This document shows positions 39,360 to 48,254 of a stretch of 64,000 nucleotides of DNA, piece after piece. Under the pieces are notes generated by a model that worked only from the letters and a program-made list of their open reading frames with translations, was not told the origin of the DNA and ran no database searches. This DNA comes from Candidatus Pantoea haifensis (GTDB taxonomy: Bacteria; Pseudomonadota; Gammaproteobacteria; Enterobacterales; Enterobacteriaceae): NCBI GenBank assembly GCA_018842655.1, contig JAGTWN010000004.1, positions 2,728,001 to 2,792,000 of the forward strand, read 5' to 3'. The position numbers and the translations under genes were made by a program. How positions within the stretch are numbered: the stretch's first letter is position 1; each line of letters begins with the position of its first letter.

Positions 39360-40963
39360 GTGCCGCCACTGAAACGAAAACGCGACTTCGCAAAGATAAT
39401 CATTATTTTTGCCGGTGCGTTGCCATTGATTCTTGGCCTGATTCTTACAGCGATCGATGCTCGCCATACGGTCCACCAACAGCAGGCAAGTGCCGCCAGT
39501 ATGCTTTTATCTCAGGCTGAGAAAATGAGTGACACCGGCTGGGACATGATTACGTCTTTGCGTCAGTATCATTATCGCCCCTGTAACGAAATTGAAGATG
39601 AGTTGCAGCGCAAAGGCACGCTGAATGCCTATTTTCGTGCCATTGGAAAAATGCAGGGCGATTCCATCACCTGCTCCTCAGCGTATGGACTGAACGCAGG
39701 CTCGTTTAGCGAAATGATTCGCCGTGAGCCGCCGATCACGGGTCGCGCCTGGTGGAGCTTGTCAATTGCCGGTACGGCTGGCGTACCCGATCGTCCTGCG
39801 GTGATATTTGTACGTCAGTTACCAGACAGTGAAGGTTTTTGGGCGATTATCGACGGTCAGTATTTAATTGATTTTATGAGCGCCATCGGCAAGTCGCATG
39901 GTTATCAACTTTCAATGCGTTTTGACAACGGCGCTCCTGTCTCTTTCGGCAACCAGGATTTAGCACAAAGCCGCTTTTTGAGGCGCAGCCCTATCAGACA
40001 ACCTCAAATCGTTACCCGATAAGCGTGAGCATTATTGCCCCCGGCTCGGAGGTATCACGCGCATGGGGTCAGGTATTGTTTATCTTTCTGCCGGTGGCGG
40101 CGGTGTTTTCCATTCTGCTGATGATACTTACCGCTAACTGGCTGCAACGCCGAATTTCATGGCGTGATGAGATTCGCCGCGCCATCAATGCTCGCCAGTT
40201 CAGGGTTCATTATCAGCCGGTTTATAACAATCAACTTCAGCGATGTACGGGCGCAGAAGCGTTAATGCGCTGGACGCTGCCCAATGGCGACGTCATTCGC
40301 CCTGATATTTTTATCAGTGCCGCCGAAGCGGAAGGGATGATTGTGCCGCTGACGCGCCATTTAATCGAACTGATCGTAGAGGATGTTCAGGCGTGGCAGG
40401 TTGAGCCGGGATTTCATCTGGCCATTAATGTTGCCGCCGAGCATTTACAGCATGCTGAGTTTGTCAGCGATATGCTGGCATTTGCTGCCCGCGTGGAGCA
40501 TAAGCAGTTTACCGTTACGCTCGAATTAACCGAGCGCAGCCTGATCAAAGATGGTGATGAGGTTGCGCTCAAACTGGAGCAGTTACGCGCAGCCGGTATG
40601 AAAGTTGCCATTGATGACTTCGGTACAGGTCACTGTTCGCTCAGCTATTTACAAACATTCTCGCTGGACTATCTGAAAATCGATCGCGGCTTTATTAATG
40701 CGATCGAGTCGTTAGGCGGCGAAACGCCGGTGCTGGATGCCATTATCAACCTGAGCCTGAAATTGCGTCTGAAAGTTCTGGGTGAAGGCGTCGAAACAGC
40801 GTTACAGCTTCTTTATCTGCAACAGCGCGGCGTGGTGTTTATCCAGGGCTACTATTATGCGCGGCCAATGGACAACGCCACGCTGATCACCTGGCTAAAA
40901 GAGAAAGGCCCACGGCCTATTCACGCTGAGAAAGATGATCACTCTGTGCAGCGCCCTGGGTGA
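39360..40963 (+). CDS. Membrane cyclic-di-GMP phosphodiesterase, CSS-motif plus EAL (one-base frameshift)
   Basis: Degrades c-di-GMP. Order: TM1 (IIIIFAGALPLILGLILTAI), a periplasmic CSS-motif domain with CSS in GDSITCSSAYGL, TM2 (VLFIFLPVAAVFSILLMILTANWL), and a C-terminal EAL domain with intact GAEALMRW, DDFGTGHCSLSYLQTF, LKIDRGF and GEGVET. The start is GTG 39360 with AGAGG upstream. The frame breaks at the T-run 39975-39979; one added T restores FFEAQPYQTTSNRYPISVSIIAPG, and the product is 534 residues. It resembles PdeB/PdeC-type redox-sensing phosphodiesterases. Confidence 0.88.
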
Positions 40964-41032
40964 TGTTTGCAGTATGTATTTGCTGGGCGGATCAGATCGC
41001 ATCGGCTTTATTCAGGCAAAACAAACCTGTAT

Positions 41033-41523
41033 TTACTGCTTCAACAGCGGCGCGCGTCGTTTCATGGCGACGCGTAATGCGACTTCCACCGGATCTTCTT
41101 TGGTTATTCGCGAACAGACTGGCTGAAAAGATTGCATATTGCGTCGCTGATTAATGCGTTTCAGCGTCGGCATTAGCTGCCCAACCAGCCGCTGATACTC
41201 CTCGGTTTGCGACATGTTATTGCCGGATGCGGTTTGTAACCACTTACCAGGCTGCTGAAGCTGCTGACCGTCTTCCCTGCTCTGCTGTGACAGCCAGCCA
41301 GCCTGGAGCCAACCGTTTGCGTCCTGCAACAGATCATCAGAATGTTGCGTCAGTTGATGCAGTACCTGCTCAGTATCCTGATTACACTGGAGCCAGACGT
41401 GTGGGCGCGTGTCGACGGAAAAGGCCTGTCGATGCGCGGGCACCGCATTCATTAATTTTTTTCTACACTGTCGAGTTGTGACAGCCAGGGATTATCGAAG
41501 GGTCGAACCGCTTTCCTTGTCAT
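41033..41523 (-). CDS. Hypothetical cytoplasmic protein (one-base frameshift)
   Basis: Family not recognised. A strong start is visible: GGAGG 5 bases before the ATG at 41523, then MTRKAVRPFDNPWLSQLDSVEKK. Adding one base to the 7-T run at 41456-41462 joins it to LMNAVPAHRQAFSVDTRPHVWLQCNQDTEQVLHQLTQHSDD, giving 163 residues. The protein is Gln-rich, hydrophilic and helical, with no membrane segment, and ends in a basic tail (VALRVAMKRRAPLLKQ). Confidence 0.6.
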
Positions 41524-41755
41524 GTATCCTCCGCAGACATGAGGCGCAGAGTATTACCGAAGGTTTTAGATCTGGCAAGTTACATCTGTCTTTAAATTAA
41601 CACATAAAAATAACTTACCTTTAACGTCATTACGCCGCAAAAAAGGGGCTTTGGCGCTTGCGCAGAAAGCCATCAATCGAGAGCTACTGGCAATATTTTC
41701 CAGGGCTTTGGCATGTCTCACTTGCTCGTCAGAAATGGTCATTTTCAGCTCAAAC

Positions 41756-41785
41756 ATGACAAAGATCACACAAAAACGGTATACT
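41756..41785 (+). promoter_or_regulatory. Probable proP promoter with overlapping CRP site
   Basis: -35 ATGACA (41756-41761), 18 bp, -10 TATACT (41780-41785). TGACA-N4-TCACA overlaps the -35 (right CRP half-site perfect). In E. coli CRP represses proP P1 from a site near -35, so the arrangement is consistent. The 420 bp upstream of proP hold no supportable gene. Confidence 0.6.
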
Positions 41786-41946
41786 CTGTCGCGTGATGCA
41801 ATAATTTCAACAGGAATTATTGTGATTATGGCCAAGGGAAAACGCCCCATTAAGGCTATGCTTAAATTTCCTCAACGCAGCGGTCTGAAGGCATTTGCTC
41901 GGTTCGCGCCGTTGAGGACTTTCATGTTCTATTACAGGGTAATTCT

Positions 41947-43452
41947 ATGAAATTGCGTAGGAAGCGTGTAAAACCGATTGGGCTTGATGACGTTACTATC
42001 ATCGATGATGCCCGTTTACGTAAAGCCATCACCGCGGCCTCTTTGGGTAACGCGATGGAGTGGTTCGATTTTGGTGTGTATGGCTTTGTTGCCTACGCGT
42101 TAGGTAAAGTCTTTTTTCCGGATGCCTCACCCGGCCTTCAGATGATTGCTGCACTCGGGACTTTCTCGGTTCCCTTTCTGATTCGTCCGCTAGGCGGCTT
42201 GTTCTTTGGCATGCTGGGCGATAAATATGGTCGCCAGAAGATACTGTCAATAACCATTGTTATCATGTCGATAAGTACTTTCTGTATCGGCCTGATACCT
42301 TCTTATGCCTCCATTGGCATCTGGGCACCGATTCTGCTGTTAGTCGCAAAAATGGCGCAGGGCTTCTCAGTCGGTGGTGAATATACCGGAGCATCTATCT
42401 TCGTCGCTGAATACTCCCCTGACCGCAAACGCGGCTTTATGGGTAGCTGGCTCGACTTTGGCTCCATAGCGGGCTTTGTACTTGGCGCGGGTTTAGTTGT
42501 GCTGATCTCAACCATTATTGGTGAGGAGCGTTTCCTGTCGTGGGGCTGGCGCCTGCCGTTCTTCCTGGCACTGCCGCTCGGTATTATCGGTCTTTACCTG
42601 CGCCATGCGCTGGAAGAAACACCCGCATTCCAGCAGCATGTAGATAAGCTGGAGCAAGGCGATCGTGAAGGCCTGCGCGATGGACCGAAAGTTTCGTTCA
42701 AAGAGATTGCCACCAAACACTGGCGTAGCCTGCTGGCCTGTGTGGGACTGGTTATTGCGACCAACGTGACCTATTACATGTTGCTGACCTACATGCCGAG
42801 TTACTTATCGCATAACCTGCACTACTCGGAAGATCACGGCGTATTGATCATTATTGCCATCATGATCGGTATGCTGTTTGTTCAGCCGGTCATGGGCATG
42901 TTAAGCGACCGCTTTGGTCGCCGTCCGTTTGTGATTATTGGCAGTATTGCTCTGCTGCTTTTTGCCATTCCCGCCTTCATGATGATTAACAGCGGTGTTA
43001 TCGGGCTTATCTTTGCCGGGCTGCTGCTGCTGGCGGTGATCCTCAACGCCTTCACCGGTGTGATGGCCTCTTCACTGCCCGCCATGTTCCCTACGCACAT
43101 TCGTTACAGTGCATTAGCCAGCGCCTTTAATATCTCCGTGCTGATTGCCGGTCTGACGCCAACGCTTGCCGCCTGGCTGGTAGAGACCACCAGCAATCTC
43201 TACATGCCAGCTTACTATCTGATGGTCATTGCGGTAATTGGTTTGGTGACGGGCATTTACATGAAAGAGACGGCGAACAAGCCGCTGAAAGGCGCCACAC
43301 CTGCCGCATCTGATTTGGCTGAAGCGCGTGAAATTCTTCAGGAGCATCACGATAGCATCGAACAAAAAATCGAAGATATCGACGAAGAAATTGCCCGCCT
43401 CGAAGCAAAACGTAAAAACCTGGTGCAGCAGCACCCGGACATTAACGAGTAA
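41947..43452 (+). CDS. proP: Proline/betaine:H+ symporter ProP
   Basis: Osmosensing MFS importer of proline, glycine betaine and ectoine. The 501-residue product matches E. coli ProP closely (TIIDDARLRKAITAASLGNAMEWFDFGVYGFVAYALGKVFFPDA; GGEYTGASIFVAEYSPDRKRGFMGSWLDFGS). The C-terminal antiparallel coiled coil that tunes osmosensing is present (ILQEHHDSIEQKIEDIDEEIARLEAKRKNL). In E. coli proP is elsewhere on the chromosome, so the location is lineage-specific. Confidence 0.97.
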   Translation: MKLRRKRVKPIGLDDVTIIDDARLRKAITAASLGNAMEWFDFGVYGFVAYALGKVFFPDASPGLQMIAALGTFSVPFLIRPLGGLFFGMLGDKYGRQKILSITIVIMSISTFCIGLIPSYASIGIWAPILLLVAKMAQGFSVGGEYTGASIFVAEYSPDRKRGFMGSWLDFGSIAGFVLGAGLVVLISTIIGEERFLSWGWRLPFFLALPLGIIGLYLRHALEETPAFQQHVDKLEQGDREGLRDGPKVSFKEIATKHWRSLLACVGLVIATNVTYYMLLTYMPSYLSHNLHYSEDHGVLIIIAIMIGMLFVQPVMGMLSDRFGRRPFVIIGSIALLLFAIPAFMMINSGVIGLIFAGLLLLAVILNAFTGVMASSLPAMFPTHIRYSALASAFNISVLIAGLTPTLAAWLVETTSNLYMPAYYLMVIAVIGLVTGIYMKETANKPLKGATPAASDLAEAREILQEHHDSIEQKIEDIDEEIARLEAKRKNLVQQHPDINE

Positions 43453-43458
43453 CTGCTC

Positions 43459-43486
43459 TCTCCCGCCGCCTGGCGGGAGATTTTTT
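43459..43486 (+). terminator. Terminator after proP
   Basis: TCTCCCGCC, loop GCCT, GGCGGGAGA, then TTTTTTC; begins 7 bp after the proP stop. Confidence 0.9.
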
Positions 43487-43578
43487 CTTCTTTTGCCTTA
43501 AGCCGCACACAAACCTTCATCCCTTGTTGACAAAGGGAGTAAACTATTGACACTTTTTTATACTGGTAAGCAATGATT

Positions 43579-44556
43579 ATGTCTGATTATTCTCTTATCC
43601 AGCGCCCAAGAAGGCTGCGCTCCAGCGCGTCGATGCGCGCAATGTTTCAGGAATCCTCTCTCAGCGTGAACGATCTGGCACTGCCAATCTTCGTTGAAGA
43701 AGGTGTTGATGATTATAAAGCGATTCAGGCTATGCCTGGCGTGGTCCGTATTCCGGAAAAACGCCTCGCTTATGAGATTGAACGTATTGCTAAAGCCGGT
43801 ATTCGCTCGGTTATGACGTTCGGCATTTCTCACCATCTTGATGCCACCGGCAGCGATGCATGGAATGAAAATGGCCTGGTCGCGCGTATGTCGCGTATTT
43901 GCAAAGATACCGTGCCCGAAATGATTGTGATGTCGGATACCTGTTTCTGTGAATACACCAGCCACGGCCACTGCGGCGTGCTGTGCGATCACGGTGTCGA
44001 TAACGACGCGACGCTTGTCAACCTTGGCAAACAGGCTGTTGTTGCGGCAGCAGCCGGTGCTGACTTTATCGCACCTTCGGCAGCAATGGATGGTCAGGTG
44101 CAGGCGATTCGCCAGGCTCTGGACGCCGCTGGCTTTACCCAAACGGCAATTATGTCTTACTCCACCAAGTTTGCTTCGTCTTTCTACGGCCCGTTCCGTG
44201 AAGCGGCTGGCACTGCTCTGAAAGGTGACCGTAAGACTTACCAGATGAATCCCATGAACCGCCGTGAAGCGATTCGTGAATCACTGATTGATGCTGCTGA
44301 AGGCGCTGACTCGTTAATGGTTAAGCCTGCTGGCGCTTATCTTGATATCCTGCGTGATATTCGTGAACGCACTGAGCTGCCGCTGGCTGCCTACCAGGTC
44401 AGTGGTGAATACGCGATGATCAAATTTGCCGCACAGGCCGGTGCTATCGATGAACATAATGTCGTGCTGGAAAGCCTTGGTGCCATTAAGCGCGCCGGTG
44501 CCGACCTGATCTTCAGCTACTTTGCCCTCGATCTCGCTGAGCAAAAAGTGCTCTGA
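43579..44556 (+). CDS. hemB: Delta-aminolevulinic acid dehydratase HemB
   Basis: Condenses two 5-aminolevulinates to porphobilinogen in heme synthesis. The start at 43579 ([42 protein letters not shown]) gives 325 residues; an ATG at 43573 would add two. The zinc cysteines ([17 protein letters not shown]), and the Schiff-base lysine regions ([27 protein letters not shown]) are intact. Confidence 0.97.
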   Translation: MSDYSLIQRPRRLRSSASMRAMFQESSLSVNDLALPIFVEEGVDDYKAIQAMPGVVRIPEKRLAYEIERIAKAGIRSVMTFGISHHLDATGSDAWNENGLVARMSRICKDTVPEMIVMSDTCFCEYTSHGHCGVLCDHGVDNDATLVNLGKQAVVAAAAGADFIAPSAAMDGQVQAIRQALDAAGFTQTAIMSYSTKFASSFYGPFREAAGTALKGDRKTYQMNPMNRREAIRESLIDAAEGADSLMVKPAGAYLDILRDIRERTELPLAAYQVSGEYAMIKFAAQAGAIDEHNVVLESLGAIKRAGADLIFSYFALDLAEQKVL

Positions 44557-44568
44557 TCCCTTCTTTGC

Positions 44569-44604
44569 AGAGAGCGCCTGTATCGCTACAGCCGCTCTCT
44601 TTTT
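44569..44604 (+). terminator. Terminator after hemB
   Basis: AGAGAGCG and CTGTA pair with TACAG and CGCTCTCT around the loop TCGC, followed by TTTTC; 12 bp after the hemB stop. Confidence 0.88.
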
Positions 44605-44692
44605 CTTAGCCGCAAGGCAAACACTGGAATAACGGGCGCTGCGATGCGTTTAAAAACGCAAAGCCTGCACAGGTGCCGCGTGCCTGATGCCT

Positions 44693-45712
44693 TTACTGGC
44701 GAGCCAGATCGTCAATCAGCGTCTGGTTAAACTTCGCTGGCTCTTCCATTTGCGGCGCGTGTCCCATACCAGGGAATTCAATCAGCCGTGCGCCAGGGAT
44801 CTGCTTCGCCACCGCCTTCCCCAGCACGTTATAATCACCCAGCTTCGCTTTCACTTCTGGTGAGGCGATATCGCTGCCGATCGCGGTTGTATCAGACGTA
44901 CCGATAAGCAAAGTGGTGGGCACTTTAAGATCTTTAAATTCGTAGTACACCGGCTGGGTAAAAATCATGTCGTAAATCAGGGCAGAGTTCCATGCCACCT
45001 TCTTATGGCCCGGCCCGTTGTTCAGCCCGGCCAGCATATCAACCCATTTGTCATATTCGGGTTTCCAGCGCCCCATATAGTAGGTGTTCTGCTCATACTT
45101 TTTGATGCCAGCGGCGCTGAGCTTTAATTCACGTTGATACCATTGATCAACGCTACGCCAGGGCGCGCCTTTGGCTTTCCAGTCTTCCAGCCCAATCGGA
45201 TTCGCTAATACCAGCTTTTGCGTTTGCGCCGGATACATGAGTGCATAGCGGGTCGCCAACATACCGCCGGTGGAATGGCCGATAATTATTGCTTTCTCAA
45301 CGCCCAGATGACTCAGTAGCTGATGCGTATTTTCAGCCAGTTGCTGAAAAGTGTATTGATAGTTAGCCGGCTTGGTTGAACTGCAAAATCCAATCTGATC
45401 CGGCGCTATCACACGATAACCTTTCTGGCTCAGTGCACGAATCGTCTCTTCCCACGTCGCGCCGCAGAAGTTTTTACCGTGCATCAGCACCACGGTTTGA
45501 CCATTGGCATTTTGCGCAGGTTTGACATCCATGTAGCCCATACTGAGCGGCTGTTGCTGTGAGGAAAAATTAAAATGCTGCAAAGTATAAGGATACTGAA
45601 ATCCTTCCAACTGCTCGCCATAGACATTGGCGGCGATAGCCGGTGCGGTGCTGAATAAAGCCAGCGAGGTGAGTATGCCAAGCGATTTCTTCAACACGTG
45701 TGTCGGGCTCAT
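44693..45712 (-). CDS. Secreted alpha/beta hydrolase
   Basis: Start at 45712 (MSPTHVLKKSLGILTSLALFSTAPAIAANVYGEQLEGFQYPY) with GGAG 9 bases upstream; the ATG at 45727 is a less likely alternative. A Sec signal peptide is followed by an alpha/beta hydrolase fold: oxyanion segment LMHGKNFCGATWEE, nucleophile elbow GHSTGG, probable acid IGTSDTTA and histidine GMGHAPQ. The catalytic set looks complete. The substrate cannot be told from sequence. Single gene, convergent with hemB. Confidence 0.85.
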   Translation of the reverse strand: MSPTHVLKKSLGILTSLALFSTAPAIAANVYGEQLEGFQYPYTLQHFNFSSQQQPLSMGYMDVKPAQNANGQTVVLMHGKNFCGATWEETIRALSQKGYRVIAPDQIGFCSSTKPANYQYTFQQLAENTHQLLSHLGVEKAIIIGHSTGGMLATRYALMYPAQTQKLVLANPIGLEDWKAKGAPWRSVDQWYQRELKLSAAGIKKYEQNTYYMGRWKPEYDKWVDMLAGLNNGPGHKKVAWNSALIYDMIFTQPVYYEFKDLKVPTTLLIGTSDTTAIGSDIASPEVKAKLGDYNVLGKAVAKQIPGARLIEFPGMGHAPQMEEPAKFNQTLIDDLARQ

Positions 45713-45925
45713 CCAGGTTTTCTCCATGCGATAAAAAGGAGTTTAAGCCTGGCACGCCGCAGTGAAAAAGGTATTGATACCCTGTGCTATGTTGATGATT
45801 TTAGGCGCTGTGCCACGTCAGCGCATGACAGTTTACTCGTCAGCTTTTTCCGGCACGGATGAAGCAGAGGGTTTACGGCAGAAAGCCGGTATTAAGAGCG
45901 GCAGAGGAAGCCGCTCTGACAGGTA

Positions 45926-46141
45926 TCAGGCAGAATAACGCTCCAGATAGAAGCCCTTATTATCACGCGCCATGCGGATGTTATCTTCCGCATCAAATTC
46001 GGCGGCCAGCGTGAAGAACTGGTCGCTGCTGATATTCCAGGTCAGGCGCACACGTTCATAATTGCCGGAAAGACAAAGGGTACGCGCTTGCTGCAAATCC
46101 TTTGCGCTAACTTCCGCGGTCAGAGTGTCGATTAATGCCAT
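45926..46141 (-). CDS. Small acidic protein of unknown function, partner of an RHH protein
   Basis: A 71-residue protein (MALIDTLTAEVSAKDLQQARTLCLSGNYERVRLTWNISSDQFFTLAAEFDAEDNIRMARDNKGFYLERYSA) that I do not recognise. Its ATG directly follows the stop of the upstream ribbon-helix-helix gene, so the two are one operon. No membrane segment. The tight pairing with an RHH protein recalls toxin-antitoxin loci, but no toxin fold is visible and the function is open. Confidence 0.7.
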   Translation of the reverse strand: MALIDTLTAEVSAKDLQQARTLCLSGNYERVRLTWNISSDQFFTLAAEFDAEDNIRMARDNKGFYLERYSA

Positions 46142-46399
46142 TTACTTTTTCCTCAGTAATTTACGTAACGCTTTAATCTCTTTGGCCGACAGCGCAGGCA
46201 CGTCCGCATCTGCTTTAAACGACGCCTGTTTAGTGCTGTCATTGCTATTTGTCTCGCTTTTTTGCTGCTGACTCAGCGCACTTTCCAGCAGCGTCGTGAC
46301 AGTCTGACTCAGACTTGTCTGCTGCTGTTCTGCAACAGCTTTAAGTTTTTCCTTTAACGCAGGGGGAATACGCAGGGTAAGGGCCGCAGTGTCACTCAT
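46142..46399 (-). CDS. Ribbon-helix-helix DNA-binding protein
   Basis: 85 residues. The N-terminal 45 (MSDTAALTLRIPPALKEKLKAVAEQQQTSLSQTVTTLLESAL) fit the Arc/CopG ribbon-helix-helix fold: a short beta strand ALTLRIPP, then two helices. The tail is Ser/Asn/Lys-rich with a basic end (KEIKALRKLLRKK). It probably represses its own two-gene operon with the downstream 71-residue protein. Confidence 0.75.
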   Translation of the reverse strand: MSDTAALTLRIPPALKEKLKAVAEQQQTSLSQTVTTLLESALSQQQKSETNSNDSTKQASFKADADVPALSAKEIKALRKLLRKK

Positions 46400-46820
46400 A
46401 GCACTCTCCAGAGGACGTAGTGGAACCGATCAGATAAGCGAAGCATTCAAAATAATTATGAATATTATTTGCTGCAAATGATTATCACTCAATGTAATAA
46501 AAATGAAACATAAGCTTCATAATTAGATCGATGACTTTTAATGTTTTCGCGTAAAAAAGGGATTCGCCGGGAATGCGCGAATCAGTGCACACGGCAGCGG
46601 AATGACATCACTGTAGGAAAAACAGGCAAATAAGCATAAAGCAGAATTAATGTTTTTAGCCCATCAGGCATAACATAATCAGATTATGCCGCTTAATATA
46701 ATGACCAAACATTAAGCGGCTTAACGCAGTAAAAGGCCCGCAGGCGTGGGCAGGTTGAGGTTTGCCTTAACGCTGGCCAGCCTGCCACTGACTTTTAACA
46801 GAGTAAAACGCTGCTGCGTG
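46400..46820. other. AT-rich gene-free stretch with a stem-loop
   Basis: No coding frame supported. GCCGCTTAAT (46688-46697) and ATTAAGCGGC (46711-46720) form a perfect 10-bp stem with a 13-nt loop containing TATAATG. Just before it is CATAATCAGATTATG, a short palindrome. The part next to 46399 should hold the RHH operon promoter. Confidence 0.45.
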
Positions 46821-47603
46821 TCAGGCGTGCGGGCTTTTTGTCACGCCTTGCGGATCGCCTTTTTCCAAAGCACTGGCGCTGGCCGGATCGAATAATGACA
46901 GACTCTCAATTTGATCGACCATGATGACTTTACGAAAAGCCATTGCATTTTTCGGCTCGGATGTCAGCGAAATTTCATGTTCCGCATACCATTTACTGTA
47001 ATTGTGCTCCACTGCCAGCTTCAGCGTTTTACTGTCGCGATAACCGCTCAGCATCGGAATGACAACGATATTGGCCGTCGTTTCATATTCAAAAGTTGCA
47101 GCATGAATCATGCCGATATAGATGCGACGCGACTTAAGCGTGATCCAGGCGAGTTCACCCTCTTCCATACATTGAAAAAGTAATTGTTCGACGCCGTTTG
47201 AGCGCGACAGCCGTTGATAAAGATCTTTTCGACCCGGCGCATTCAGTCTTGCACTGCCGGACCAGTTTGAGCGGTAAAGACAAAAAAGTATCGCAAAGGC
47301 CAGCATCACAACCACAGGTGCCTGGATGCCAAGAAAGCTCCAGTTCATGAATTCCATTTGCCATTTCAAATTAACGCCTGGAATTTCCTGAAAGGCATTA
47401 GCCAGCGAAGATATACCCAATAAAATCAGCCAGATAATGCCAGTGGCAAAGACGCCCTGCAAAACGAAGATGCAGCCATACAGCGCGACGAGAAAATAGA
47501 CATCCCAGCCAAAGGAGCGACGGATCTTAAACCGACTGGAGAGATCCCGACTGGTATACCAATAGCCGCTGACCATGAGCACCATAAATATCGCTGTACC
47601 CAT
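46821..47603 (-). CDS. Membrane protein of unknown function (DUF6338-like)
   Basis: 260 residues: an N-terminal helix (MGTAIFMVLMVSGYWYTS), a second strong segment (VYFLVALYGCIFVLQGVFATGIIWLILLGISSL), a third (APVVVMLAFAILFCLY), then a cytoplasmic domain (ELAWITLKSRRIYIGMIHAATFEYETTANIVVIPMLSGYRDSKT). The architecture resembles DUF6338 proteins, a tentative match. One bp after the 65-residue gene at 47605-47802, so co-transcribed. Confidence 0.65.
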   Translation of the reverse strand: MGTAIFMVLMVSGYWYTSRDLSSRFKIRRSFGWDVYFLVALYGCIFVLQGVFATGIIWLILLGISSLANAFQEIPGVNLKWQMEFMNWSFLGIQAPVVVMLAFAILFCLYRSNWSGSARLNAPGRKDLYQRLSRSNGVEQLLFQCMEEGELAWITLKSRRIYIGMIHAATFEYETTANIVVIPMLSGYRDSKTLKLAVEHNYSKWYAEHEISLTSEPKNAMAFRKVIMVDQIESLSLFDPASASALEKGDPQGVTKSPHA

Positions 47604-47604
47604 G

Positions 47605-47802
47605 TCACACCTCTTTTAGAGCATTAACATGTCGTTCAAAGTCTTCCTTTACTTCATCGCTAAGGATATTGACCGAGGCATTACCATCTTCGTCGATGAT
47701 GATGCGCTCACCATCAGCAATCGTATCATTGATGTCCTTACGGGTCATGATTTGCAAAAATTTCTCTGGACTGGCAAAAACGGGAAGAACGTATTTAAAC
47801 AT
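47605..47802 (-). CDS. Small soluble protein of unknown function
   Basis: 65 residues from the ATG at 47802 (MFKYVLPVFASPEKFLQIMTRKDINDTIADGERIIIDEDGNASVNILSDEVKEDFERHVNALKEV); a GTG at 47811 would add three. Acidic and without a membrane segment. It forms a two-gene operon with the membrane protein downstream. Family not recognised. Confidence 0.65.
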   Translation of the reverse strand: MFKYVLPVFASPEKFLQIMTRKDINDTIADGERIIIDEDGNASVNILSDEVKEDFERHVNALKEV

Positions 47803-47966
47803 AATGGTCACTTTTTTAGTTTAAAAGATAAGTATGTGACCGGAACTGCGTTACCGCCATGTTATTATCACTAAAATTTCTTAAATCAGATAATTAGCTA
47901 GACCACTTAAATATAAATCTCTGTGTTATTACCCAGTAATAATCAGCTTGACGTAAAAATCTTTTT

Positions 47967-48006
47967 AGCTTTCTTGAGACGTGAATTACCACGCCTCAAG
48001 AAAAGC
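47967..48006 (-). terminator. Long hairpin at the end of the microcin-immunity unit
   Basis: TTCTTGAG and CGTG pair with CACG and CTCAAGAA around a 6-nt loop (47971-48002), with outer AGCT arms extending the stem. It lies directly after the stop of the putative immunity gene. The flanks are A/T-rich but the T-tract on the minus strand is imperfect, so terminator function is probable, not certain. Confidence 0.55.
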
Positions 48007-48212
48007 TATTTTTTGTAAAAAAGATTATAAAAAAACTCTACCAGGTAAAGTGAAATTTTTGTCAATGCTAAGAGCGTTAATATGATAATAAGCAGTTTTG
48101 AAAGGCCTGCTGGTGCCGCATACCAACTGTCATAACCTACACCCGCCCCTTTAAGCAGTGATGCCCCAAGAAGGGTGCTGATAAAAATCGTTATATACTT
48201 AATAATCTTCAT
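48006..48212 (-). CDS. Putative microcin immunity protein (two-helix membrane peptide)
   Basis: 68 residues with two predicted membrane helices (IIKYITIFISTLLGASLLKGAGVG; GLSKLLIIILTLLALTKISLYLVEFFYNLFY) and a basic end. GGAGG lies 6 bases before the ATG. It follows the microcin-like precursor gene by 42 bp on the same strand. Small hydrophobic proteins of this size downstream of, or overlapping, class II microcin genes are usually the self-immunity proteins. No sequence match is claimed; the call rests on size, topology and context. Confidence 0.6.
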   Translation of the reverse strand: MKIIKYITIFISTLLGASLLKGAGVGYDSWYAAPAGLSKLLIIILTLLALTKISLYLVEFFYNLFYKK

Positions 48213-48225
48213 AGCACCTCCACAG

Positions 48226-48246
48226 ATCCCGACAGGATGTCGGGAT
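48226..48246. repeat. Perfect 9-bp hairpin between the microcin-like gene and the immunity gene
   Basis: ATCCCGACA (48226-48234), loop GGA, TGTCGGGAT (48238-48246). No T-tract, so it more likely stabilises or processes the mRNA (different dosage of the two products) than ends it. Confidence 0.75.
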
Positions 48247-48254
48247 ACGCTGCT

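Noticed and set aside
41566-41950. Overlapping frames of 94 and 99 codons upstream of proP
   Set aside because: On opposite strands over the proP promoter region, no family features, weak starts.
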